From Fallopia convolvulus (lineage: Eukaryota > Streptophyta > Magnoliopsida > Caryophyllales > Polygonaceae), in the NCBI GenBank assembly GCA_964016875.1, contig OZ024736.1, positions 43,432,707-43,496,706 on the forward strand: 64,000 bases of DNA, written 5' to 3'. Position numbers and translations under genes: made by a program. Positions 1 through 12,480 of the stretch are shown piece by piece (position 1 is the stretch's first letter; each line of letters begins with the position of its first letter). A model generated the notes under the pieces. It had not been told where the DNA came from. It saw only the letters and a list, made by a program, of their open reading frames with translations, and searched no databases.

Positions 1-139
1 GTAAGCTCGAGAACACAACTGATTGAGTAACAAACTCTCTTTTCTGTTATCTCTCTTTCTTCTCCTCTTCGTGTTAGTTACACTTATGTGATTGAATCCA
101 ATCTGGAGTCAACACAAATCTGAGATTTCAGATTGTTCA
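1..139 (+). repeat. 5' LTR of the copia element, 3' part only
   Basis: These 139 bases are the same as the last 139 bases of the 3' LTR except for three substitutions. By comparison with the complete 3' LTR (232 bp), about 93 bp of U3 lie outside the window. The LTR ends in CA two bases before the primer-binding site. Confidence 0.93.
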
Positions 140-141
140 AA

Positions 142-153
142 TGGTATCAGAGC
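142..153 (+). other. Primer-binding site of the copia element (initiator Met tRNA)
   Basis: TGGTATCAGAGC directly follows the LTR after two bases. It is the usual complement of the 3' end of initiator methionine tRNA used by plant copia elements to prime minus-strand DNA. Confidence 0.9.
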
Positions 154-222
154 AAGCTGGATTCTATCGATTCCTGTTCATCTCCTTTTGTTGAATCTGC
201 ACGGAGATTTTGGAGATCGAAG

Positions 223-3200
223 ATGGGAGATTACAATTCAAGAGCTCAAGGTCAAAATTCCGAGGTTGATGCTGGTCGATCTGGTTTTGGAAACTTCAAC
301 AATCCTTTGTTTCTCTCGAATTCAGATTTTCCAGGTATGCAACTTGTTTCAACGAAGTTTACTGGAGCAAATTTCTCTAGCTGGAGTAGAGGAATTAAGT
401 TTGCGCTTGGAGCAAAATGCAAACTAGGTTTTATCACTGGTTCATGTGTGATGCCTAGAGATGATCCAGAAAAGGTTGATCTATGGAAACGCTGTGATTA
501 CATGGTGATGTCATGGATTCTGAATTCCATGAATGGTGAAATTGCTGAGAATTTCATGTATGTTAGTTCTGCTAGGCAGCTGTGGAACGAGATTCTTGAA
601 CGATTTGAAGAATCTAATGCACCTTTGATATATCAACTCAATAAGGAGTTGTGTATTTTAAAGCAAGAAAACAGTTCTGTTACAGAGTATTATGGAAAGC
701 TGAAACGGATCTGGGATGAATTACAAGTTCTTGAAGGGATTCCGGTCTGTTCATGTGGAGTGATGGAAGGCTGTTCTTGCAATTTGCTTAAGAAAATGCT
801 AGAACGTGAACAGAAAAATCAGCTTATGCAGTTCCTTATGGGACTAAATGAGACCTATGATAATGTGAGAAGTACAATTCTCTCACAAGATCCTTTGCCA
901 AAAGTTAATATAGCTTGTCAGATGGTGACAAGAATTGAAAGGCAGAAGGAGATTACTAGTGGTGGTAGTTCAGGTGCAGATATCACTGCTTTGGTTGCTA
1001 ATAGAAACAATAACTATAAGCAATCAGCTTCTGGAGATAAAAAGGATTCCAAGAGACAGAAAGGAGAAAGGTTATGTTCTCACTGTCGAGAGAAAGGTCA
1101 TCTTAAGGAATCATGTTTCAAAATTATAGGTTATCCTTATTGGTACAAAGGACCAAAGGGTACTGAGAAGAAGAATATGGTAGCCAATGTTGAAAATGTC
1201 AAGCAGGCAGCAGACAATCCTCTTGATAATGTGCATCAGACGCAGCAATTTGGTTCTGGTATCAAGTTTGATCAAGGAACAGTTAATGCTATGTTTCAGG
1301 ATTTTCTGAAGATTGTGCAGGCAAGGTCAGCTGGTGAAGGATCATCTAATTCTGTGATGCAAAATTCAGTCAATTTTGCAGGTACAATGAATCTCACTAA
1401 TCATGTTTCTATTCAGCATCATTCATCTTGTTATTGGATCATTGACTCAGGGGCAACTGATCATATTTCTTTCAATATAAATCTATTTTCTGATTTGGCT
1501 GATCTTGAAAGGCCAATCTATGTTGGACTTCCTGATGGTTCTAAGAAGAAGGTTTTGCAACGAGGAACTGTTAAGATTTCACCCTCTTTCATACTTAAGA
1601 ATGTTTTGTTCATACCAGAGTTCAGACATAATTTGCTCTTTGTGTCCAAGCTGTTGAAAGACAGACATTTACTTGTCAACTTCACTGAGTCTTTCTGTTT
1701 GATTCAGGACCCTTTAACTAAGAGATATATTGCAACTGGAAGGGAAAATGGAGGATTATACACTTTACAAGCTGAGCAAAAGAAGGATGAAGTCAAAAGT
1801 ATTAATACTTGTAAAGAGAATTTAGTTTCTGTTGATAATGTTGTTGGAACATCTGTTTCAGATTCTGTTTCAAATAACTTGCATTTGTTTCATGCAAGAT
1901 TAGGACATACTTCTTTATCCAAAATGAAGCATCTTACATTTTGTAAATGCTCAACATTGGAGACTTACTATTGTGACATTTGTCAAATGGCAAAACATCA
2001 TGAATTGCCTTTTAATAGAAGTGATTCTCATGCTACTTCTTTATTTGATCTATTGCATGCTGATTTGTGGGGTCCATACAAGAGTCCTTCGCTTTGTGGT
2101 GCAAAATATTTCCTTACACTAGTTGATGATCATAGTCGATGTACTTGGACTTTTTTGATCAAGTTTAAGACTCAATTATTTGGGATTCTGCAACACTTCT
2201 TTGCATATGTTCAGAATCATTTCCATACTACTGTTAAAACCTTGAGGTCAGATAATGGTACAAAATTTGTCTCTGCTCAATGTAAAGAGTTATTTGGAAG
2301 ATTAGGGATTGTACATCAGAGGTCTATATCTGGGGTTCCACAGCAGAATGCTAGAGTATAGAGAAAGCATCGCCATCTTGTTGAAACTGCTAGAGCAATT
2401 CGGCTTCATGCTCATCTTCCTATCAAATTCTGGGGAGAATGTATTCTTGCAACCACTTATATCATCAATCTTCTACCTTCATCAGTTATGGAGTGGAAAA
2501 CTCCATATGAGATTCTTCATAAAAAGCTTCCTTCCTATGATGAGCTTCGTGTTATTGGTTGTCTTGCATATGCTTTGCAGTCAAGACTCATAAGGATAAA
2601 TTTCAAGCTGCAGCAAGAAGGTGTGTTTTTCTTGGCTATGTTCCTGGTCAAAAAGGATACAAACTATTTGATCTTGACAGTCATTCTATTCTTGTCAGTA
2701 GAGATGTCGTTTTTCAAGAGACAATTTTCCCTTTTCAAACACAACCTTCATCACTTTCTTCTTCTCATTCAGAACCTGCTTTACCAATTGTTATTTTTAA
2801 TCCTGATGATGTTGTTTCACCTATTCCATCCCATAATCCTTATCCTTTGCCATCTTTTGAATCATCTTCAGAAATCTCTCCTTTCTTGAGCACATCTCAG
2901 AATTCTGAACTTCTTCCTACACATATTTCTGATACAACTTCACACTCTTCTACTTCTAGTTCAAATTTTCAACCACCTGCTCCTAATCAATCTTTTCCTG
3001 AGCATTTTCTTCCTCGACGTTCTTCTAGACCTGTTAAACCACCTATAAAGTTCAAGGATTATGATTGTCATTTATTGCCCAGGAAAGATTTATCAGATTC
3101 TCAATCCTCTGCCTTTCCCATCATTACTGAAACAGCTCTATCTTGTTATTCACAAGATTATGTTGTTTCATTATTCAATGTTTTTGCTATCCCTGAGCCT

Positions 3201-4742
3201 AGTTGTTATGCTAAGGCGAAAGATGATCCTAAATGGCAAGATGCTATGAGTAAAGAGATTAAAACACTTGAGGATAATTGTACTTGGCAGTTAACCTCTT
3301 TACCACCAGGAAAACAAGCAATTGGTTGTAAGTGGGTATTTCGAGTGAAATATCAGCAAGATGGTCAAGTTGATAAATATAAGGCTCGATTGGTAGCTAA
3401 AGGATTTACTCAAGTCAAAGATAAAGATTATAAACATACTTTTTCTCCTGTTGCTAAGTTCACAACTGTGAGAGTTTTGCTTGCACTAGCAGCTGCTAAA
3501 AATTGGCCCTTACATCAACTTGATATCAATAATGCATTTTTGCATGGATATCTTGATGAGGAAGTATATATGTTGCCTCCTCCTGGTTATCCAGCACAAA
3601 AGGGTCAGGTATGTCGTCTACTCAGGTCTTTATATGGACTTAAACAAGCCAGTAGACAATGGAATGTTGAATTGAGCAAGTTATTGATTCAGTTGGGTTT
3701 TACTAGATCCAAGCATGATTATTCTCTATTTGTAAAGAACAGCATGGGTCAGCTTACCATAGCTTTGGTATATGTCGATGACATGTTGATTACTGGTGAT
3801 TCAGAAACAGAAATTTGTCTGGTTAAAAGTGCTTTGGATAAAGCTTTTACCATTAAAGATATGGGTCATGCTCGTTATTTTTTAGGGATGGAAATTGCAA
3901 GGTCTTCATCAGGACTTCTTTTGAATCAGAGGAAATATATTCTGGATATACTGCATGATGCTGGATTAACAGGATGCAAGCCAGTAGCTTTTCCAATGCA
4001 GAGGAATCTAAAGCTTTCACTTGATGAAGGCTCGGTATTGTCTAATCCTGAAGCTTATAGAAGGTTGATTGGGAAGTTGTTATATCTCACACTCAGCAGA
4101 CCTGATATATCTTACTCTGTTCAACATCTTAGTCAGTTTCTGGCTTCTCCTAGACAGCCACATATGGATGCTGCACTTCACTTGCTTAAGTATCTCAAAG
4201 GGACTTTCAACATGTCTCTTTTTTATTCCAGTGCCAATGATTTGTCTCTGGAAGCATATAGTGATGCTGATTGGGGTAATTGTACTTTTACTTGTCGATC
4301 TTTATCTGGCTATTGTGTTTTCTTGGGAGGATCTCTCATTTCTTGGAAGAGCAAGAAACAAAAGACTGTTTCTAAATCTTCAACTGAAAGTGAATATAGA
4401 ACTATGTCTTATGTTAGTAGTGAGCTTATTTGGTTAGATGGGTTGCTTGGAGATTTATGTGTCTCCATACCTAAGCCTATTCCTCTCAAGTGTGACAATC
4501 GATCTGCTCAGCAATTGGCAGAGAACCCAGTCTTTCATGAACGCACAAAGCACATTCGTATTGACTGCCATTTCATCAGAGAGCTTATTCAAGATGGTTT
4601 TCTTACTACTCAGCATGTTTCTTCTGGATTGCAACTTGCTAATTTATTCACTAAACCTTTAGGAGCTCAGCAGCATTCCTTCTTAGTTGACAAGCTTGGC
4701 TTGGTTCTCTCTAACACAGTCAAGCTTGAGGGGGGAATGTGA
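223..4742 (+). pseudogene. Copia gag-pol polyprotein, broken by one stop and one frameshift
   Basis: The likely start is the ATG at 223; the open frame runs further upstream into the LTR, but 223 is the first ATG after the primer site. In order: Gag with a zinc knuckle near 1074-1117 (CSHC...H...C), aspartic protease with DSGAT near 1444, the HHCC zinc-binding and catalytic core of integrase (about 1880-2400), reverse transcriptase with YVDD near 3774, and RNase H up to the stop at 4742. A TAG at 2359-2361 interrupts integrase, and the frame changes near 2570-2580, after which a single frame stays open for more than 700 codons. All domains are otherwise recognisable and of normal spacing, so the damage is recent. 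Confidence 0.93.
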
Positions 4743-4969
4743 ATATAGTGTAAGTGTAAGAATGTAATAAGCTTGAGTGGTAAAAACGCATCGTTTAGAT
4801 GAGAAGTGAGAAGCTTTATAAGGCATTCTTGTAAGCTCGAGAACACAACTGATTGAGTAACAAACTCTCTTTTTTGGTATCTCTCTTTCTTCTCCTCTTC
4901 GTGTTAGTTACACTTATGTGATTGAATCCAATCTGGATTCAACACAAATCTGAGATTTCAGATTGTTCA
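4728..4969 (+). repeat. Polypurine tract and 3' LTR of the copia element
   Basis: The purine run GAGGGGGGAA (4728-4737) primes plus-strand synthesis. The LTR itself is 4738-4969, 232 bp, TG...CA, short for a copia element. It includes the terminal codons of pol, which overlap its first bases. It is followed by aacac. Confidence 0.93.
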
Positions 4970-6605
4970 AACACATCCTAATTAATTCTTGCAATCTTTG
5001 TTTAATTTTGATGTTGATGGTTTTAATTTCATTTTCTAGTTATATGTTTGTTTATGATTTAGGTGGGCAAGGTGTTTTTTTTTCGGTTAGAAGGAGAGGC
5101 GGCACTCTCCGGCTCTTCAAGGGGACGTTTTATTAATAAAAAAGAAAATGAGCTAAGTAGTTATTAAACGAAGGATAGCTCGATCCTTGGGTTCAAATGC
5201 ACAGTATTTGTTGAAATACCTAAGAGAGTATACCCTTGGCAAGGTATTTGTTGAAATACCTAAGAGAGGATATGAGCTATATTTCCGAAAGTTGTCGTGA
5301 GAGAGGTGAAAACTTTTTGCATGACAGTTGGGGTCAAATGCACGACTATATTATGATGCTTGTATGCTTGTACGACGATCCAGAAGTCAAAGAAGGAAGC
5401 TCCGTGACCAAGCGATGGAGAATGCGTGACGATCACCATCGGCTTGGAGAGTTGGTTCCTGTGCTAAAGGGAACTGCACAGGGACGAGTCAGGTTCACCA
5501 TCTATATTCAATTGTGTTTAGATCTAAGAATCACCATGACTTAGTCGTTAGTATTGTTTGTGAGTGGGATTGCGAACAATAGAGAAGTTCGACTTTGTAT
5601 TGTATATCTTGAGATTTATCAATAGTAATATAGTGTGTGTTCAAAATCCTCCAAGGGAAGTAGAGGTTTACTCTCCAGCTAGTTGGATGTAAAAGTTCCT
5701 CTATAAGGGTCCTTGTCTCTGTTCTACATTTTACTTTCTGTGTTGCTTTATTCTGCTGTGTAAGAGAACTCTCACTTGAACAGTTCCCGACTTGTCTTAA
5801 CTAACACATATCTACGATCCTACATTATATTTAGAATAATCGGTAATTTACTTGCTGTCATTAGCGTATGGACCGTAGGAAGGGCATAGTAACGGATTTG
5901 TGTACTGAAGTAGCTAGGAGATGAATAGCAATGAATTTCTATACATGTTCTTTAACGCATCCTGTCTATGTTATTACCTTCTTAAAACACGTACTGATAT
6001 TAGTAGGTTGTCTTTGGTTATAGATATAGCCATACTTACTAATTAATCCGAGTAATTTGTCTTGCAAGTATTTGTTAAAATTGAAAATATTAACTCTGTA
6101 CACGTAGTAATTTAAGCTAGAACAAATAAATATATACATTACAAAGGTGTTGCATAAAAGGTTTAAGCCAAGTTACATAACCATACACGGGGTTTGGATT
6201 TGGGGCCCCACTGTATCCAGAAAGAGCCTTAATGCTTTATTTGATCACTAAATGATGACCACTAATCACTCGGCAATATTAATGCATTATAGTTGGAGGC
6301 AACAATGACACGTCGGCAGTTCCCAAACAATCTGGCTGCAACACCTGGCCCGGTGCACGTACTGGAGACCGCAACGTGTCAACCAATGCTTGGTCGAGAA
6401 CCCTGAAATATGCCTATCTATTCTTGACGCGTATTAATTAATACTCCGTAGTATCTATCAGCTTAAAACATTTTTGTGTGGAGCAAGCTAGCTAGGGTTA
6501 ATAATGGGCATGTTTTTTTTTTTCTTACAATAATCGGCATGTGTTAAGCTATAAATTTTTACTGTATTTTTTACCCGCGCGGAAATAATTTGCTACCATA
6601 GTATT
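4970..6605. other. Intergenic, no recognised gene; small duplicated motif inside
   Basis: The stretch is AT-rich apart from 5240-5550. An open frame of about 100 codons spans 5236-5544 but starts at TTG and resembles no family I know. From about 5560 to 5830 the sequence looks like decayed transposon leader, but I cannot assign it. No promoter, RNA gene or coding exon is convincing here. Confidence 0.5.
5204..5268 (+). repeat. 25-bp direct duplication, 15-bp spacer
   Basis: The 25 bases at 5204-5228 recur exactly at 5244-5268. Each copy begins with a small inverted repeat, GTATTT-GTTG-AAATAC. The duplication forms the start of the unassigned open frame at 5236-5544. Confidence 0.85.
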
Positions 6606-6970
6606 CAGTGGCATAGTCAGAAATTTGTGTCAATGGGGCTAAATTTAGTTGATAATTGTTTTGGCTATAAAAATATTCCTAGCGAAGCTAAAATATTTTT
6701 TTTGTATTTTTTAATTAAATATAGAATTTTTTTTTTGTATTTTTCTGTATATAAAAACAAATTATGTATAAAGTTTTGTATTTTTATATATAAAAAACCA
6801 TTTTAATATATTTTATATAAAAAATTAATCTTCTATTTTCTGACTAAATAAATTATTTTTTTATCAAATAACCTAATTTTTTTTACTATATTTTTTAAAA
6901 AAATTAATTTTTTATTTGAAAATCTCAGTAGGGGCTATAGGCAATTGGTCATTAACTAAATCCACCCCTG
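6606..6970. mobile_element. hAT-like MITE, 365 bp
   Basis: The element starts CAGTGGCATAG and ends ...CCACCCCTG, giving imperfect terminal inverted repeats of the kind CAGTGGC/CAGGGGTGG common in plant hAT-type MITEs. The flanks ATAGTATT (6598-6605) and ATAGTGTC (6971-6978) agree at six of eight positions, consistent with an aged 8-bp hAT target duplication. The interior is very AT-rich and non-coding. Confidence 0.6.
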
Positions 6971-6978
6971 ATAGTGTC

Positions 6979-8347
6979 TACAGTCTACTAGTACTATATC
7001 TATTCATATTTGTGAAAAATACTAGAGTCAGATCGATTACCCCACACCTAAATCTAGAATCCATTTCGTTCGAGTGAGTGCTTGTGCAAAGTAATTAAAG
7101 GTATGTTGTGGTAGCTTTTTGTTAAGCGCAAGTTCTTTGCAATTTCCATGTCAATGGATTTGTTGCCACTCTCATCAAAATTCTCCATTGATTAGAACAG
7201 GCCAAAAAAAATTATAGTCACATCTTTTTATTGATTCATAACAACCACTTAAGTAGCTAGCTACAACTTTCAAAATTATTATTGTAAACGCGTAAAATTA
7301 ATCACCATAGTTATTTTCGTTATTTTCCGCCATAAAAATATTTTATTTATTATGCTTTTTCTATCTTTAAGTATTTTAATATAAAATTAAATATGGTGAT
7401 TATTCGTTATAATGGAGGATTCTATCTTAGTCGAAAGATAGAATTTTCGCTCAGGGTAAGAAGTAAGATATCGCTTGCTTAGGTGACAAGGCATATGGGC
7501 CGACCCTAAGGGATGGGATTTTCGTCCTCCTGCCCTCTCTCCTCCATTATAAATACATGTGTTCGCCATGTATGATGAGCGCTTCATATTCACTAAGCTC
7601 GGTAGCAAATCTTGTCCTTTACCTTGATGTTCAATTGACAATTGCTCTTTTGACTTAGGTATCGGAGGTGGATTAGGGGGTCCTCACCCTCTTTGTACAT
7701 TGTTCTGCAGGTTCTAGGTTAAGGAAGCAATTTGAACGAAAGGCAGAGAAGATCTTACAAAAAAAATCAAATTGTGTATTGAAGGCGAATTTTTGTGCAC
7801 TAGAAATTATTATAGAAATAAATTATGTGAGAAAGTTTGAGTTGATACAAATATCATGTATGCATGTATTTCATCATTATACAAATTATGATGAATACAT
7901 GTGGTAACAAATCATACAATACAATAAAAGTTATATCTAATTAGGAAAAGTATTAGGGGGCGCCTCAACGAGATGTTGGTCGTCCTAGAACATCTAAACA
8001 GTTGAGATTTTTGGAATTATAGATATATAGCTATTTGATTAGGGTCGTGAAAATTAAGAGAATGCCATCCGCGCAATGTGATTTACCATCATGTTGATTT
8101 CTCTAAAGATGTGGTTCAGTGACATAACATCGAAACTTTGAAAGGAAACCAGAATATCCGACATTAGCATCTCGACCTCCCACAAACAATTTCAAATGTC
8201 ATTAATTGATTAGGCACAAATTATCACCTTCAATCTCGATTTTCTTGAAGCTCAAACGGAACGCTGCATTCACTTCTTTTTTGAGTTCGAGGACTTGCTC
8301 CATGATGGCTGACTGATCGCCAAATGCACCATGCTCCCAAAGTTTAA
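6979..8347. other. Intergenic, with a possible decayed LTR piece around 7380-7770
   Basis: No gene is supported. Around 7380-7770 the sequence has a TATA box (TATAAATA, 7548-7555), followed by leader-like sequence ending near a gypsy-style 'ggtatcggaggtgg' stretch. This resembles the promoter and R/U5 part of a Ty3/gypsy LTR, but no partner LTR or internal region is visible. An 84-codon reverse frame (7641-7387) inside this piece is probably incidental. Confidence 0.35.
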
Positions 8348-11300
8348 GGGTGCTTTTGGCAAATCAGTTCTGATGTTGATGCTAATTGTACTAGTTGCTA
8401 ATATTAGGTTGTTATTTTCGACGCTCAAAGTAAAAACTTATTTCTGAAATAAGCATGTGGGTGTTCGGTTTGAGGGTTTGCTACTTTTTAAATGGTAATT
8501 AAGGAATTTACCAAATACCCTCCCAAAACAAATATAATAATAATAATTTTTATGCTTCTTTCTCATTTGTGTGGAGACTTTTGACGAGGTAGATTGCCGT
8601 CAGTGGTGAATTCTTGCTCTGCAGTTTCTCTGGTTCTCTTTCCTACGGTTGTTTATCAGTTAAAAACCAATAAATTTTGGAGACGAATTTGTAGATTTTG
8701 AGAAGGGAACAAATTCAAACCGATAAACCGACCTTAAACCATCGTGTGGTGAATTCTTTCTCCCGAGTCTCTCTGGTTCTTCTTACTAGGGTTGTTTGTG
8801 TAACACCCCTATTTTACAACATTGGGTATTACCGCCAGTGACCTCGGACTTTACCGTCCAAAGTCACCCAAGGCTTTTAGAATGATATAGAACAATTAAA
8901 ATGCGGAATAAAACATAATACATAATGAGAAAAGGTGCTCCTGAGGGAGACTTGATTCTTACAAAACATCTTACATTGTTTTCAAACATACAGTTGTTCG
9001 GAATTGAAATGTAAAACCTGCTTGTCCTTGAAACGTAATGAAACTAAAGCAAAATGATAGAAAGGTACATCTTGAAAATCCTTGTTCTTCCTTCGTCTTC
9101 ACTTCACTTCACGCCTTGTTGGGATTCCTAGATTCTGACATAATTCGCGAGGAGTGAGAGAATGTCACGCAAACATGCGGAAAAGAAGAATTATTCTAAG
9201 AGACTAAGCAAGCGGGAATGGAACTTCCCGAGGGTATTTCGGTAATTTCAAGTCTTATCGAATGATATAGTAAGGTTGTGTTTACGATGAGGCTATATGT
9301 GGGGCTTAAAAGTACGAAGGAGAGTATATCTTAAGCGAAGATAACTCGATAAGCTACAGAAGAGCTACTAGATTGTAGACTTCTTTGGAGTAGAAAGTAT
9401 GTTGGGAACGTTATTAATTTATACAAGTTAAAAGCTTCTCTCGCCCTGTGCGGACCGAGAGCCGGATCGATCATTTGAGACCGGTCCGGTTTTGGTGTCT
9501 TAATTGTGCATTGGGCACTTATCTTCTTTTTGTGGCAAAAAGACGTTCGAATTCATTTATGATTTTGAATAGAAAGTGGTGGGACACGGATAATCCGAGC
9601 CACCCGAGGGAAAAACTCCGTTTCCCGGCACTTAGCTGGAGTGCGCTCATCCCTCCTTGCAATCGGAGCGGATGGAGATCATGATCCCGAAAGTCGTACT
9701 TCAAACGCGTAGGCACTTACGACTTGGTAAGGTGATATAGAGGCATCGGCTATTCCGCGCCCCTTACTAGTTCGACGTTGATCTCTAAGCGAGACCGTAA
9801 ACAATCAAGATAATAACCACACTAGCATAAATAATCCTAACAAGGAATATATATAAAGCGATCTATGCTAACAATAGTCGTTATTTCTAGCAATCGATAT
9901 TTCCTAGGTTCATTTTTATTTAAGCATACAATTTGTTCCCAACATCGAGAATGTTCACGGAATGAAATATAAAGGTCACAAGGGGAAATTCCACTTGCCT
10001 TAGCGCAACGAGTTCTAGCAAACGAGCTTTGACGAAACTTAAGCGATTCCTTGCTACGAACGAGGATTCCGACCTATTGATAAGGGATTTACGAAAAGGC
10101 TCAAAAACACGATTTTTCTTCTCGAGTTCGGAATACCTCTTATAATGTTTTTATAAGAGGGTTTGAGTTTCTAAATTATTATAATAATAATTTAGAAAGT
10201 TATTTTCTTAAAATAATAATATTCCTTTATTATTATTTTGATTTTGTAATATCCTTATTATTCCGAAAAACCTTTATTAAAAATAATTATTAAATAATCC
10301 TTTTTACTTAACTAAGTTAAATAAACTATTACTCTCGAATTCCCGATTCTTCTTGGGTGACCCTAGAATAATGTCTACCTTATCTAGACATACTTTATTA
10401 AAAATAATTTCTTAATAGGAAAGTATTTACCTACATAATTCTTTTTAAACAAAGTTGTCATGTCTATAATCCCTTTACAAGAAAGTTTCCTTAATTAGAA
10501 GTTCCTACTTTTCCTTATAAGGTAACTTGCCTAAAATACTTTTAATTTAGATTAATCTTATTTATTAATTCTATTTCTATAACTCCTTTCACATTATATG
10601 ACTTATAAAATATCTATGTGGTTTCTTTCCATACAAGTCAACCTTATGCTATATAATATCATAACTCATTATAAGATCATAATTCTTATATTAACCTAGA
10701 ACCTATGTCTTGCAATATTTCTTTATACTTAGAGATTATTAAATTAATATCTTTCTCACATGATGACTATAATTATTAATAATATTATTCTTTCATAAAA
10801 ATCATTATCTAAAGTCAAACTATAGTCCATGATCACAAGTGTTGAAACAATAATACTTTTATAAGGTTTCTCTACCATTTTATTATTATAATATGTCTTA
10901 GATATTCTAACATCACTATCATATATTATAACTAAATCATATGCTAATCTAGTTTACTTTATAGTCACATTTATCATAATATAATTGAAGCTTCCATCTT
11001 GTAGTAACCCTTACACTTAGAGGTATACTAACTTTATATTTTATTAAATAATTAATTAATGTACCTATCATTATTATTAAATAAATCTTATGTCTAGGCC
11101 ATTATGATATCTTAACTTAATTTATAACATCTTTCCCATATCTCTTCAATATCTTGTCATGCAAGTCAACTTTTATAACTTAGTAATATAATAACATATT
11201 ATATATTAACTCATTGTCACAACTTATATATTTCTAAATAAAGCTTATATCTTTTAGAAATCTCTATACCTAGAGGTAGGTCAAACTAATATTTTTATTA

Positions 11301-12139
11301 AGTCAAGAATTTATTTTATGAATCTATTTATCTTGATCAAACTCATAAATATGATATCTTCTATAGTTTAGGACATGCAATGACTTTTCTCTACTAGGGA
11401 CTTTGTTAATAAATTCATATAAGGATGATAATGGTTTTATTTAATAAACCTTTTCTTTCTAAGATCATATAATATGATATCACCTTTTGTATAAGTCATG
11501 TTCAAAAACCTCTAGAGTTCTTATTTGATCTTAGATGTGATAATACTAACTATAGACTTTGCATGTTACATTTATTTTATAAACACCTATGTGTATTTTG
11601 TAAGAAGCATGCATGTACTAAAATTCATGAATTTATCTATTTGTTTTTATTTAGCTTAAGTTACCAAGGTAAAACAATTTGTTTCTAGCTTTCCATCTAA
11701 CAAGATCCTATACCTAATATTTTTATTCCATAAATCCTTATTTGATTTATTCTTAACTCTACTAATATAACTACTAACATAAAGGATTTAATAAAACATA
11801 AATTAAATAAAAAGAGGGGAATTGGATTTTTACTAGTTTCTGTAATTACAGAATGCAAGGAAGAGGAGGCAGGGGAAGGACCGGCGGACAGGGCGGCGCG
11901 ACCAAGGGGGCTCCGGCGGGCGTCGGGCGGTCCGGCGAGGGCTCGGCGGTCGTTGGGTGGTGCTCCGGTGGGCAGGGAGGCGGCCGACGGTGCACAAGGG
12001 AGAGAAAAGAGGCCTTTGGTGGTGTTTTGAATGGAAGAACTTGGGTTGAAAGGGGCTGGTTTTTGGGCACTAGAGAGCTCTTAGCAAGAAGGAGAAGAAG
12101 ATGTTTGAAGTGTGAGTTGCTAAGGTGGATGAGAGCCCC

Positions 12140-12151
12140 TATTTATAGCCA
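12140..12151 (-). promoter_or_regulatory. TATA box of the solo LTR
   Basis: On the minus strand the sequence reads GGCTATAAATAG, followed 30 to 200 bases downstream by a CT-rich, leader-like stretch. The position, about 620 bp into a TG...CA LTR, fits the U3/R boundary. Confidence 0.6.
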
Positions 12152-12407
12152 AGAGAGGCCAAGCTCTCAATCCTTGTCCATGGAAGTGAACCAATGGAGG
12201 AAGGAAGGATGCTCCATGATTGGCCAAAGTTGTGTTTGTTGGTGGTGATGAGAGGATGATGCAAGAAAGTTGTCTTGCAAGCAAAGGAGAAGGAAGAGAA
12301 GAGCATGCAATGGTGAAGCGTCAAATCAACTTTGACTTGTTTGAAGAAGAAGAAGAGTAGAAGAGTATTTTATTAAAAGAGGGGGATTATGAGTAAGGAA
12401 GTCACAT

Positions 12408-12480
12408 TGGTCTAGCGGAAATGGAGAGGGGTGTGTGTAGAGATTTGCAAGAGGTCTCGGGTTCAAATCCCAGCTCTTGC
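12408..12480 (+). other. tRNA-like sequence with A and B boxes inside the solo LTR
   Basis: TGGTCTAGCGG (12408-12418) matches an RNA polymerase III A box and GGTTCAAATCC (12460-12470) matches a B box, about 42 bases apart. A perfect 7-bp pair GCAAGAG/CTCTTGC brackets the B-box arm. A full cloverleaf with an acceptor stem cannot be drawn convincingly, so this is a tRNA-derived or SINE-like relic rather than a working tRNA gene. Confidence 0.4.

Larger units (their letters stand above)
1..4969 (+). mobile_element. Ty1/copia LTR retrotransposon, nearly complete (5' LTR cut by window start)
   Basis: The element reads LTR, primer-binding site, gag-protease-integrase-RT-RNase H, polypurine tract, LTR. 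The domain order with integrase before reverse transcriptase defines Ty1/copia. Positions 1-139 match 4831-4969 with three substitutions seen by eye (about 2%), so the insertion is fairly young. The 3' LTR starts TGTGAATATAG after a purine run and ends in CA. The base after the element begins aacac, the expected target duplication, but its 5' partner lies outside the window. One nonsense codon and one frameshift break the coding region, so this copy is not autonomous as read. Confidence 0.95.

Noticed and set aside
5236..5544. Possible small protein gene
   Set aside because: Starts at TTG inside a recent duplication, no family resemblance, no promoter; kept only as an observation.
11846..12248. 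Pro- or Gly-rich frames on both strands near 11850-12250
   Set aside because: They lie in the GC-rich leader of the solo LTR. Overlapping frames on both strands point to composition bias.
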